Assembly (NCBI GenBank): GCA_027483645.1
Contig: JAIXUD010000017.1
Span: forward strand, 124,001-188,000
Length of the DNA: 64,000 bases
From: Sphingobacteriales bacterium
GTDB lineage: Bacteria > Bacteroidota > Bacteroidia > Chitinophagales > CAIOSU01
Direction: 5' to 3'
The notes beneath the pieces are model-generated. The model did not search any database and had not been told where the DNA came from. It saw nothing but the letters and a program-made list of their open reading frames with translations. A program made the position numbers and the translations under genes. Every line of letters begins with the position of its first letter. Positions within the stretch are counted from its first letter, which is position 1. Shown piece by piece: positions 36,815 to 45,148 of the stretch.

Positions 36815-37611
36815 TTCTTGGTGGCTCGGGCCTCATTGGTGCTGCCTTGTGCAAGCATTTGGAGCAACTGGGCGAAGAGGTTATCAATATTGATATTAAA
36901 AACGGTTCAGAGTTCGACCTGCGAATTATGGATTTGTATGCCTATAAGGATGCGGACTACGTTTGGTTCCTCGCTTGGGACGTAGGTGGCGCCAAATACC
37001 TTACCGCCAAAAAGAACCTACTGAACATATTGCACAATAACACCTTGCTGTGCGAGCGGGTATTCTCGTTTTTAGAAAACACACAGATACCCTTCTTGTT
37101 TGCCACCACCCAACTAGCCGACCCCAATAATACCTACGGCATTACCAAGATTTTGGGCGAGGAATGGACCAAGCTGCTTGGCGGCAAAGCGGCCCGCTTT
37201 TGGAACGTATATGGCTGGGAAGAACCAGGCGAGCGCTCGCACGTAATACCCGATTTTGTAGTGCAAGCGCTAGAGCATGGCCGTATATCAATGATGACGA
37301 GCGGCGTGGAGCAAAGGCAGTTTATACATGCCGATGATTGTGCCCGCAACTTGGTAAAGATACGGGAAGGCAACTCATTGGATGTGGACCTTACCAATGG
37401 CGGCTGGAACGGCATAGGCGAGTTGGCGGCCATCATTGCTGAAAAAACTGGCGCTAAGGTGCAACCCGGCCCAGCTAAAGGCTACGAAAACATACTAGAG
37501 CCTACCAAAATGCTCGATACGTTTACTTTTGAAGTAACGCTGGAGCAAGGCTTGAACCAAATAATTGAGGAAGGGAAACGATACCTGGCGCACAAAGTGC
37601 AACAAGCCTAG
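36793..37611 (+). CDS. NAD-dependent epimerase/dehydratase (SDR)
   Basis: 272 residues. LVLGGSGLIGAALCKHLE is the NAD site and NTYGITKILGEEWT holds the YxxxK active pair. FWNVYGWEEPGERSHVIPDF and QRQFIHADDCARNLV are typical of nucleotide-sugar SDRs. The ATG lies inside the end of the previous gene (22-nt overlap), so translation is coupled. Substrate unknown. Confidence 0.88.
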   Translation: MAATKNLVLGGSGLIGAALCKHLEQLGEEVINIDIKNGSEFDLRIMDLYAYKDADYVWFLAWDVGGAKYLTAKKNLLNILHNNTLLCERVFSFLENTQIPFLFATTQLADPNNTYGITKILGEEWTKLLGGKAARFWNVYGWEEPGERSHVIPDFVVQALEHGRISMMTSGVEQRQFIHADDCARNLVKIREGNSLDVDLTNGGWNGIGELAAIIAEKTGAKVQPGPAKGYENILEPTKMLDTFTFEVTLEQGLNQIIEEGKRYLAHKVQQA

Positions 37612-37643
37612 CCCACATATACCTTTAGAAAAGCCCTATAGAG

Positions 37644-38444
37644 ATGACCGGAAAAATTTTGATAGTAACCATAGCCCTGGGAGAAAAATACTTGGCCAAT
37701 TACAACGCGCTTTTCCGTAAAAGCCAAGAAGCTTACGCCCAAAAACATGGCTATGACTTTAAAGTGGTAACCGATTTTATAGAAACCAACCTTAGCAAAA
37801 AACACCCCAGTACTATCTCTTTTCAAAAGATATTAGTGTGCAACGAGCCTTGGAGCCAGCCATATGAAACCATTGTGTACCTAGATGCTGATGTTTTTGT
37901 AAACGTGGACGCCCCCCCCGTACACCTGATTGATACCCAAGGTAAGGTAGGTATAGTAAACGAATACTTACAACCCAGCTACGAAGAGCGCCTGGCAATA
38001 CAGAAACGCAATGGCTGGGAAAACAGCGCAAGCGAATACTACTTGCTGGCATCAACCGATTTTGTGCTGGCCACCGATAAGGTATTGAATACCGGCGTAA
38101 TGATATTTAAGCCAAAGCTGCACAAGGAGTTGCTATATAGCATATATGCCAAGCACGTGGCCAACGCTATCAACCATCCTCGCAAGTTTCACTTTGAGCA
38201 GTCGGCCATTGGCTACGAGCTGCAACTGGCCAACATGTTCCATTTGTTGAGCAATAAGTGGAACGCTATATGGTCTTTGAATATTCTGGCATCGGGTACG
38301 CCCCAAAGTATGTTCCAATTTTACAGTAGCAATTACTTCTTACACTTTGCCGGCAATGGCGGAATAGAGAAAATACCCGCTTTACGGCGCACACTCACGT
38401 TCAAAAAGCTGTTGGCCAATGTGCCGCTTTTAAACCGATTGTAA
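37644..38444 (+). CDS. GT8/GT34-like glycosyltransferase
   Basis: 266 residues. ILIVTIALGEKYLANYNALF, YDFKVVTDF, IVYLDADVFVN (the DxD motif), NTGVMIFKP and QSAIGYELQLANMF follow the layout of retaining galactosyl/glucosyl transferases of the GT8 and GT34 type. Linkage and donor cannot be told. 32 bases after the epimerase. Confidence 0.8.
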   Translation: MTGKILIVTIALGEKYLANYNALFRKSQEAYAQKHGYDFKVVTDFIETNLSKKHPSTISFQKILVCNEPWSQPYETIVYLDADVFVNVDAPPVHLIDTQGKVGIVNEYLQPSYEERLAIQKRNGWENSASEYYLLASTDFVLATDKVLNTGVMIFKPKLHKELLYSIYAKHVANAINHPRKFHFEQSAIGYELQLANMFHLLSNKWNAIWSLNILASGTPQSMFQFYSSNYFLHFAGNGGIEKIPALRRTLTFKKLLANVPLLNRL

Positions 38445-38464
38445 TCCAAAATAGAAGCCTCCCC

Positions 38465-39550
38465 ATGCGATTTAAGTTTTTCCTTTTGCCCACACTTTCA
38501 CCTTTCGAGGCCAAGTATCAGTTTTCGGGCGTTATATTGGCTGAAGGCCTTCAACAATTGGGGATACCGTTTTGCGGCAACATCAACTATTGGTATGCGA
38601 AAGGGGCAAAAGAAACGACCATTAAAGCCAGCAAGGAAGATGCTGCAATACATGTTTACGATTGGTTTTTTATCAAGTACACGCCCAATTCGCTCTCGCT
38701 AATTGATAAGAGCAAGATAAACGTACTGTTAGACTCTTCTGACGGATACCTCACCTATGCCTTGTCACCGGCAAGGCACCATTTTGATGTAATATTCAGG
38801 ACCCACTATACCAACCATCTACCCTACGACGCTAATGTACACCCAATGGCATTTGCCCTTTCTAACCGCATTATTGATGCGGTAAACGAAACCAGAAACC
38901 AAGAGTTAAAGGCAAGGGCTTTTACCAGTTACCGCGTAAATATGGATTTGCGAAAGCTGACTAACGACCAGTTATTGCCCCTTATAAGCAAAAAGTATGG
39001 CCTGGTAACATTTGAGAGCGCCGTGCCAGGCCCCGAAATTGCCGAAGATGACCAATCGTATTGGTGGCAAACGGGCAGAAGGCACGATGAAGAGTATTTC
39101 ATAGAGCTCAACAAATCGAGGATAAGTTTGGCATTTGGAGGCATTTTCGTACCTGGCCCCTACCCATCGAATCCCATACAGAAACTGCGTCATTTGGGTA
39201 ACCGGGCTGTTTTAAAAGCCATCCCCGGGCTTCGGCAAAAAGGCTATTTGCAGTACATAGTGCAGTATGATAGTTGGCGTATTTGGGAGAGCTTTATATC
39301 CAATGCTTGTCCCTTGTTCCTAAACTTTGAGCAATGCGGCTTCCAATGGCCGATAAACCCAATTGCGGGCGAGCACTATATTGATGTGGACATTTTTAAT
39401 TTCAAAGAAAGTGCTGAAAAAATTCTAGCTCTATCAGATGCTGAATTGGATAAAATAAGTAACCAAGGCCGCGAGTGGGCACTACAGCACTACTCGCCAC
39501 TGCCAATGGCACAGCGCTTTTTGAAGATTGTAGAAGGGATAAAAAAATAA
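38465..39550 (+). CDS. uncharacterised protein of the glycan locus, GT-B-like
   Basis: 361 residues, soluble. No textbook motif. The N-terminus (FSGVILAEGLQQLGIPFCGN) and the C-terminal part (YDSWRIWESFISNACPLFLN and GREWALQHYSPLPMAQRF) are reminiscent of GT-B enzymes in which a Glu near the donor site is followed by a terminal helix. I infer a glycosyltransferase role from this and from position only. Last intact gene of the locus. Confidence 0.6.
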   Translation: MRFKFFLLPTLSPFEAKYQFSGVILAEGLQQLGIPFCGNINYWYAKGAKETTIKASKEDAAIHVYDWFFIKYTPNSLSLIDKSKINVLLDSSDGYLTYALSPARHHFDVIFRTHYTNHLPYDANVHPMAFALSNRIIDAVNETRNQELKARAFTSYRVNMDLRKLTNDQLLPLISKKYGLVTFESAVPGPEIAEDDQSYWWQTGRRHDEEYFIELNKSRISLAFGGIFVPGPYPSNPIQKLRHLGNRAVLKAIPGLRQKGYLQYIVQYDSWRIWESFISNACPLFLNFEQCGFQWPINPIAGEHYIDVDIFNFKESAEKILALSDAELDKISNQGREWALQHYSPLPMAQRFLKIVEGIKK

Positions 39551-39565
39551 CGATACCCCTGCCCT

Positions 39566-40340
39566 ATGAAACAGTTGAAAGAAGCGATAAATGGAATACC
39601 AGTATTGGGAAATGCAGCAAGGTGATTGCACGCTAGCACATACCATTTGGTAACAATATACCCCAGATAAAAAGAGGCTCCATATGATGCTCCATCGGTT
39701 TGGATTGATAAATACCTAGGCGACACTAGGCTTGATGCAGCACAGGTAGGCTCTAATGAAGGGATAACCGGCGACCCTATCTTCGACTTAATAAAAAAGA
39801 ACCAAAACTGGAGCGTTACTTTTATGTAGCCCATACCGTACCTTTTCGACAAGCTAAAGAGTAATTACAGCTACTATTCAAGATTTAGGTTTTGAAACGT
39901 GGCCATCAACGATGGCTCGTACCAAACATTTTACTCCGTGAAGCAAGAGGCGAAACAACACATACTCGATTTACAGCCATGACACGATCAATTGGGTTCT
40001 TTTTATAGAGAAAACATCTTGAAACACCTTAACGGAGTACTGGAACCGTACATTGAGGAAACCGAGATAAGGTATGACCCTTGACCAGTTGCTGCACATT
40101 GATGCCGAAGGCTACGATTGGAAAGCACTCTCCATGTTCGATTTGAAGAAGTATAGCCCCTCGATTATCCTCTTTGAACACAAGCATTTGCAGAAGCAAG
40201 AAAGAAAAGCATCAGTAGCATTTTTGCAAGCCCAGTACTACATATTTACCCTTGGCGGAGACTCATTATGCCTGCGCAAAGATGTACCCAAGAACGAAGA
40301 TTGGCGCCAACTGCAAGGCGAATTGGCAAACCCTGCCTAA
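39566..40340 (+). pseudogene. FkbM-family methyltransferase, degenerate
   Basis: An ATG 16 bases after the previous stop opens a frame that reads like an FkbM methyltransferase (AAQVGSNEGITGDPIFDLIK, PYLFDKLKSNYSYYSRF, NVAINDGSYQTFYSVKQEA, ENILKHLNGVLEPYIEE) but is broken by five stops (TGA, TAA, TAG, TGA, TGA). One falls where the family has the Trp before YDQLGSF and one where Glu is expected in the F-E-P motif. Near 40073 a frameshift leads into the C-terminal part (LLHIDAEGYDWKAL, SPSIILFEHKHL). About a dozen residues before LLHIDAEGYD also seem missing. The gene is dead. Confidence 0.88.
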
Positions 40341-40359
40341 GCACAATAGGCAATACCAT

Positions 40360-40464
40360 TTAAACCTCGAAACGCTCTCCTAGAGTCGCGAGGTCGCTTT
40401 TCAGGGATGGATACTTCTTAGAAAGTTTTTTGAACAACTTGAAAAAACGATCAGTAACTATTAT
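40360..40464 (-). pseudogene. truncated RelE-type toxin remnant
   Basis: Directly after the antitoxin-like gene the minus strand reads IIVTDRFFKLFKKLSKKYPS and then LKSDLATLGERFEV before a stop, 34 residues in all. This is the N-terminal third of a RelE/ParE-superfamily toxin (TDRFxKxxKKLxKKYPSL). No ATG is left; the position holds ATA. The catalytic C-terminal part is gone. The break lies 20 bases from the 3' end of the FkbM pseudogene, so one rearrangement may have damaged both. Confidence 0.75.
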
Positions 40465-40465
40465 T

Positions 40466-40672
40466 TTAAAGATCATTCAACGCATCTTTTAAAGTGCGAA
40501 GCTTTTTCTTTCCAGCCTTGGCTAGCTTCACTTCTTCGACCGAAGCTTTAATGTCTTCAATAAGTTCTGCTTTGGGGTCGGCAAGTTGCTTTGCCTTAAC
40601 AAATGGGAGACTATCCAACAACTCCATTACAAAGGCAGCTTTATGGTCTTTTATGTCTAGTAATACTTTCAT
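40466..40672 (-). CDS. antitoxin-like small protein, orphaned
   Basis: 68 residues beginning MKVLLDIKDHKAAFVMELL, then SLPFVKAKQL and a charged helical tail. Proteins of this type stand before RelE-like toxins in Bacteroidota. The reading frame is intact, but the partner at 40360-40464 is truncated, so it no longer has a functional cognate toxin here. AT-rich compared with flanking genes. Confidence 0.75.
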   Translation of the reverse strand: MKVLLDIKDHKAAFVMELLDSLPFVKAKQLADPKAELIEDIKASVEEVKLAKAGKKKLRTLKDALNDL

Positions 40673-40758
40673 GGCAGCTAGTTAACCGTTATTCCTTCTA
40701 ATAACGGAAAGATAAAAAAGGTTCTACCATTACATATATGGAAATCACATCGAGGGCA

Positions 40759-43728
40759 TCACTCCCCATCTTCCATCGCCACCGAAACCAAGCCTGCATT
40801 GCGCAGGGCGTTATAGATTACATCATGGATGCTGGTGCGTACACCGCTGGTGAGGAGCTGCTTGTTATCCGCATCGGGGAATACGCGGTTGGACAGGAAT
40901 ACGTAGATGAGGCCATTCTCAGGGTCGGCCCACACGCCCGTGCCGGTAAAGCCGGTGTGCCCAAAGCTGAGCTTCGAGGCCATATTGGAAGTAGGGCCGC
41001 CTACGCCCGATGGCTCGGGCTTGTCGAAGCCCAGCCCGCGACGGCTGCGGTTGTCCCATTGCTTGGTAAATTCCGAAACGGTGGTAGGGTTTAGGTATCG
41101 CACGCCCGCATACTCACCTCGATTAAGAAGCATTTGGAACATAATGGCCAAGTCGTTGGCATTGCTAAACAAGCCCGCATGGCCCGCAACACCGCCCATC
41201 ATGGCGGCGCCTTGGTCGTGCACATAACCATGTACCAAGGTTTTGCGGTAGTATTTATCGTATTCGGTAGGGGTAATAGACGATAGCGGGAAACGCTCCT
41301 TAGGTAAATAGCCCATCGTAGCCAAGCCCAATCTTCCGTAGAAGGCAGTATCCATAAAGTGGGCGTAATCATCCTTCACTTGGCCTTCCACCATTTCCTT
41401 CAGCATCATAAAGCCGAGGTCGCTATATACGTAGCTTGGGTTTTTGGCCAGCTTCTGAGTATAGATGGCATTGAAAACAGAATCTTTTAAGTCGCTACGC
41501 ATGTACAGCCTATCCGTAAGCTTCAGGCAATAAACACTATCCTCATTCACCCGATAGCAAATGTTGAACATCGTATCCTTAATCGTTTGGGCATAGAAGG
41601 GTATGTAAGCCTTCAAACCCGCATAATGCGTCATGATGTCGCGCATGTACACATTGCCCAAGTCATAGCCTACGGTGGCGGGTATATATTCGCCTACGGT
41701 ACGGTTTATGAAGAAACTGCCCCTATCGTGCTGGTACATGAGCGATAGCGTAGTGGCCGCCACTTTGGTAATCGATGCCAAATCGTACAAGTCGCTGGTT
41801 AGTACCGGTTGCGTGGTATCGTACGTGTGGTACCCGAAAGCCTTGTTGTATATCACTTTGCCATCCTTTACTACCAGTACTTGGCAGCCGGGGGTGGCGT
41901 GGTTTTTAATGGCATTTAAGGCAATGGTATCAATGCCATCCAAATCGGCACTAGCTACGCCTACCGCTTCGGGCAGGGTGTATTGCAGGCGGCCGGTTTT
42001 GGTGGTATTCAATCCGAAGCCGTAAGTAAACTTAGGGCTAACGGTTACGGGTAGTTTGCCCAAAGCAGGGCGTGCGCCAAACAATATCTCAGCAGCCAGG
42101 TGTTGGGTGTTGGCGTTTTCCTCATAAGTTACCAATACCCAATCTTGGCCTTCAAAGTACTTCAAGCTATATGGATTGCCAAACACTACCACTATTACTT
42201 CTGTTTTAACGGAAAGCTGCTTGAGGAAGGTAAGGCTCACTTGGTTGATACCGAAGTTCTTGGCCGACTGCTGGCTCATGTCATGAAAGCCCACAATCAC
42301 TTTGCTATATTTCTCCAGCTTGGACATCAAAGTTTGGTAGCCTGCTGCATCAGCGCTCTTGCTTATCTGGTAGTGGTCAACCTTACTATAAAGCGAAAGG
42401 CTCTGCTGGAATTTGGTAATGCTGGTTGCCCCAATGGAGATGGAAGCAAACGTATCCTTATCCAAGGCTTTGAAGGGCAGCATACCGCCTTTGTTAGCAG
42501 CTAGGGTAAGGGCATTGGCATATAGATCTTGTATTAATTGGGCGGCAACAGGCGAGTTAAGGTCTTTGCGGATATTGGGCACCACTAGTGGTTGGAACTC
42601 ATACAAACCGGCATCAAACTTGGCACCCAGCAATAATTTGCAGCGTTGCTCAAACTCAGCGGCGGAAATCTCGCCATTCTTCAACGACTTCTTAATCAGC
42701 TCAATGCCTTTAGGTATATCGTCGGCCATCAACAGGATGTCGATACCCGCTTTAAACGCCCTTAGGGCAATCTCGCCCGGCTCGTTGTCGCCAGCGCCTT
42801 TCATGTTCAGTGCATCACTAAAAACTAATCCTTTATAGCCCAGCTCTACTTTAAGCAAATCGGTAACTACCTTTCTGGAGAGCGAAGTTGGCAATTTGGG
42901 TGTGCTATCCAATGCGGGTATAAACAGGTGGGCCACCATTACGCTACCCACACCATCGGCAATCAGTTTCTTAAACGGGTACATTTCCAGCGAATCCAAT
43001 CGCTGGCGGTTATGGCCGATTACTGGCAACGCATAATGTGAGTCGGTATCGGTATCGCCATGCCCGGGGAAGTGTTTGGCACAAGCCATTACGCCTTCGC
43101 TTTGCATGCCCTGCATCAATGCCGAGCCTTTGTCAGCTACGTTCTTGATGTCTTCGCCGAAAGAGCGATAGTTAATTACCGGGTTCTTTGGGTTGTTGTT
43201 TACATCTACCACTGGGGCAAAGTTGATGTGTATGCCCAAGCGCTTGCACTGCTTGGCCATTTCCGCACCCATCTTACGAATCAGGTCGTTGTTCTGTATG
43301 GCGCCCAAGGTAAGCTGGTAGGGGAAGGCAATGGTACTATCCTTCAAGCGCATGGATACGCCCCACTCGCCATCGATGGAGATAAGCAGCTTAGTTTTGG
43401 CAACGGCTTGGTAGCGGTTGGTAAGCTCAGCTTGTTTGGTAGGCCCGCCTTGGAAAAAGATTAGACCGCCTATCTTCAGATCGCGCACCAAGCGCTCGAT
43501 TTCTTTGTAATGGGCTTCGTCTCTATTACTGTACGCAGCCACCATAAAAAACTGCGCGATGCGTTCATCGGTGTTCAGTGAATTATACACCGAGTCTACC
43601 CATTGCTGCTTATTTGGTGGCGGTTGCGGCATCGGCAACGTATCCGGGGTAGGCACTACTTGCCCCACTACAGCCCCTAAAGAGCTGATTACCAAACCTA
43701 ATACCAGTACTATCCGCAGTTTCATCAT
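40759..43728 (-). CDS. GH3 beta-N-acetylglucosaminidase fused to a beta-lactamase-like domain
   Basis: 989 residues with a signal peptide (residues 1-22). The N-terminal GH3 domain has KHFPGHGDTDTDSHYALP (218-235), the NagZ-type His-Asp loop, and GLVFSDALNMKGAG with the catalytic Asp at about 305. A GH3 C-terminal alpha/beta region follows. From about 590 comes a serine beta-lactamase/esterase domain with SITK (652-655), YSDLGF and GHTGFTG. It probably acts in the periplasm on peptidoglycan or muropeptides: the first domain removes GlcNAc, the second may cut D-Ala or an ester. Confidence 0.92.
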   Translation of the reverse strand: MMKLRIVLVLGLVISSLGAVVGQVVPTPDTLPMPQPPPNKQQWVDSVYNSLNTDERIAQFFMVAAYSNRDEAHYKEIERLVRDLKIGGLIFFQGGPTKQAELTNRYQAVAKTKLLISIDGEWGVSMRLKDSTIAFPYQLTLGAIQNNDLIRKMGAEMAKQCKRLGIHINFAPVVDVNNNPKNPVINYRSFGEDIKNVADKGSALMQGMQSEGVMACAKHFPGHGDTDTDSHYALPVIGHNRQRLDSLEMYPFKKLIADGVGSVMVAHLFIPALDSTPKLPTSLSRKVVTDLLKVELGYKGLVFSDALNMKGAGDNEPGEIALRAFKAGIDILLMADDIPKGIELIKKSLKNGEISAAEFEQRCKLLLGAKFDAGLYEFQPLVVPNIRKDLNSPVAAQLIQDLYANALTLAANKGGMLPFKALDKDTFASISIGATSITKFQQSLSLYSKVDHYQISKSADAAGYQTLMSKLEKYSKVIVGFHDMSQQSAKNFGINQVSLTFLKQLSVKTEVIVVVFGNPYSLKYFEGQDWVLVTYEENANTQHLAAEILFGARPALGKLPVTVSPKFTYGFGLNTTKTGRLQYTLPEAVGVASADLDGIDTIALNAIKNHATPGCQVLVVKDGKVIYNKAFGYHTYDTTQPVLTSDLYDLASITKVAATTLSLMYQHDRGSFFINRTVGEYIPATVGYDLGNVYMRDIMTHYAGLKAYIPFYAQTIKDTMFNICYRVNEDSVYCLKLTDRLYMRSDLKDSVFNAIYTQKLAKNPSYVYSDLGFMMLKEMVEGQVKDDYAHFMDTAFYGRLGLATMGYLPKERFPLSSITPTEYDKYYRKTLVHGYVHDQGAAMMGGVAGHAGLFSNANDLAIMFQMLLNRGEYAGVRYLNPTTVSEFTKQWDNRSRRGLGFDKPEPSGVGGPTSNMASKLSFGHTGFTGTGVWADPENGLIYVFLSNRVFPDADNKQLLTSGVRTSIHDVIYNALRNAGLVSVAMEDGE

Positions 43729-44203
43729 CTCAAATCTATCCTGTTATGCCCTAATAGATGTAATAAGTGTGCCAGTAAGTGCTAACGGCAGTTTGTGGAT
43801 ATAGCTAATTATACGTTCAATTGCTGAAAAAAGCCACAAAACGGATACATCCACAGGGTACTTTATATTAATTGGCCCAGAGTAGCAATTGGTCATAGAT
43901 GACGGGTTTACCACCTTACTAACGCTTAAGTTAGCGGTAATAGTGCCATTGGCAAAATGTGGGAGCGTGTATTTAATAGGAATTTAATGGTGGTGGGTCG
44001 TGTGCTGGCGCTAACACCCTGCGGTCAGACGGCTGCAAGCCGTCCGAACGCTATACAGAGGGAAGTGTTGGCTCCTGGTACTGATAAAATTAAAATAGCT
44101 GTTAATAAATGAGCGAGTTAACTGCGACTTCAACACCATAGCGTTCGGACGGCTCGCAGCCGTCTGACCGCTTCCGTATGTGCCCCTGAACTATTAATAC
44201 TCG
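43729..44203. other. 475-base gap holding an inverted-repeat element
   Basis: Between the GH3 gene and the small membrane protein genes, both on the minus strand. The right half is the element at 44021-44171. In the rest I see no ORF worth calling and no exact TAnnTTTG box, although the GH3 promoter must lie here. Confidence 0.5.
44021..44171. repeat. inverted-repeat (MITE-like) element, copy 2
   Basis: Bases 44021-44054 and 44138-44171 are 34-bp reverse complements with one mismatch. Each arm contains the local palindrome formed by AGACGGCTGC and AGCCGTCC. The outer GCGGTCAGACGGCT is identical to the element at 6716, and CGTCCGAACGCTAT differs from its inner unit by one base. The central 83 bases do not code. 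Here the two units are adjacent, while in copy 1 they are separated by about 40 bases. Confidence 0.75.
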
Positions 44204-44560
44204 TTATCCATGCATAAGAAAGATAATGAGCAGGCCCAAATAAGGGGATAGGTTTAATAGCAAACTCATAATACCCGCAAACCGCTCGTGGCGGGTGTTG
44301 CCGCTTATGGCGTAGGTTATGGAGATGATGGTACCAACCACATTGAAGAATAGATAAAGCAAAACGCCAATTACCAAGGGTATCTGTACTAGATTGTTGT
44401 AGGGTACTTCTTGAGGTTGAAAAATTAAGTCAAACAGCAAACCTAAGATTGCACCGCCTATGCACAAGGCCACGCCAAAGCCAAAGTATGCCGCGCCCAT
44501 CCACTGCCCGCTAAAGCGTTTCTTAATGAAGTTATCGTCGAGTATTTGTTGATTTTTCAA
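44204..44560 (-). CDS. small membrane protein, tandem paralogue 1
   Basis: 118 residues with three hydrophobic segments at about 24-46, 58-85 and 92-115 and a short charged N-terminus (NQQILDDNFIKKRFSGQW). Family not recognised. Starts with TTG at 44560, in the same context (CCCCATTGAAA) as its neighbour. It aligns with the 44580 gene along its whole length, sharing ERFAG and SLLLNLxPY near the end. Confidence 0.75.
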   Translation of the reverse strand: MKNQQILDDNFIKKRFSGQWMGAAYFGFGVALCIGGAILGLLFDLIFQPQEVPYNNLVQIPLVIGVLLYLFFNVVGTIISITYAISGNTRHERFAGIMSLLLNLSPYLGLLIIFLMHG

Positions 44561-44579
44561 TGGGGTTGTCTTTTTGTCG

Positions 44580-44918
44580 CTACAGGAGGAATAGCCAGAT
44601 ATATGGAGTTAGGTTCAATAACAAGCTGATGGCACCGGCAAAGCGCTCTTCCCTATTTTTACCTGAAACCAGATAGAAGATGGACAGTATAGTACCTGCA
44701 ACATTGAAGAATAGGAAAATGAATGCTGCCAATTGTAAAGCCGCAATCCAGACTGAGGAGCTGACGTTGTAACCTCTTAATAACTCCTCCAAAGCAAAGG
44801 TGAGTGCGCCCAACACCACCGATATGGTTAGCCCCAGCACAAAATACTTTGCGCCCTTCCACTTGCCCAGTACGCGTTTGTAAATGCGCGGTTCATCGAG
44901 TATTTGGTTGTCTTTCAA
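44580..44918 (-). CDS. small membrane protein, tandem paralogue 2
   Basis: 112 residues from TTG 44918 (MKDNQILDEPRIYKRVLGKW), chosen because the paralogue starts at the matching TTG. The longer frame back to 45020 adds a non-conserved, repeat-derived segment. Three membrane segments, with FFNVAGTILSIFYLVSG and ERFAGAISLLLNLTPY in common with the neighbour. 19 bases separate the two genes. Function unknown. Confidence 0.75.
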   Translation of the reverse strand: MKDNQILDEPRIYKRVLGKWKGAKYFVLGLTISVVLGALTFALEELLRGYNVSSSVWIAALQLAAFIFLFFNVAGTILSIFYLVSGKNREERFAGAISLLLNLTPYIWLFLL

Positions 44919-44963
44919 TGGGGGGCCTTTTTGTGAAAATACGGAATATCTAGAAAGCGTAAC

Positions 44964-44984
44964 CACCATCGCCCAAGGCGAGGC
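44964..44984 (-). repeat. 21-bp dispersed repeat, copy 1
   Basis: On the minus strand GCCTCGCCTTGGGCGATGGTG, identical over 21 bases to 63907-63927 on the plus strand. Both copies are intergenic and next to stretches like CACGGAAAAA or CACTAAG that look like other dispersed repeat debris. Confidence 0.6.
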
Positions 44985-45113
44985 AGGCTGGAGAACACGG
45001 AAAAAGGCACGGAAAAACACGGAAGTTTTCCACGCGTCTATAGGGCGGAAGGGCCCTATCCTAGCATTCTTATGCCCCTTCAGGGCGGGTCATGTTAAAA
45101 TCAAATGCAGCAG

Positions 45114-45148
45114 TCTTGTGTCTTGTGTCTGATATCTTGTGTCTAATT
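45114..45148. repeat. degenerate 7-nt periodic array
   Basis: Five successive heptamers: TCTTGTG, TCTTGTG, TCTGATA, TCTTGTG, TCTAATT. It abuts the 3' end of the minus-strand GT2-fusion gene. See the related arrays at 47168-47258 and 56074-56104. Confidence 0.6.

Noticed and set aside
39566-40075. Recoding (UGA as Trp or selenocysteine) to rescue the FkbM frame
   Set aside because: Stops include TAA and TAG as well as TGA, and a frameshift and a deletion follow. Other genes in the window use TGA as a normal stop.
44919-45020. Longer N-terminus for the second small membrane protein
   Set aside because: The extra 34 codons run through repeat debris and have no match in the paralogue, which starts at the equivalent TTG.
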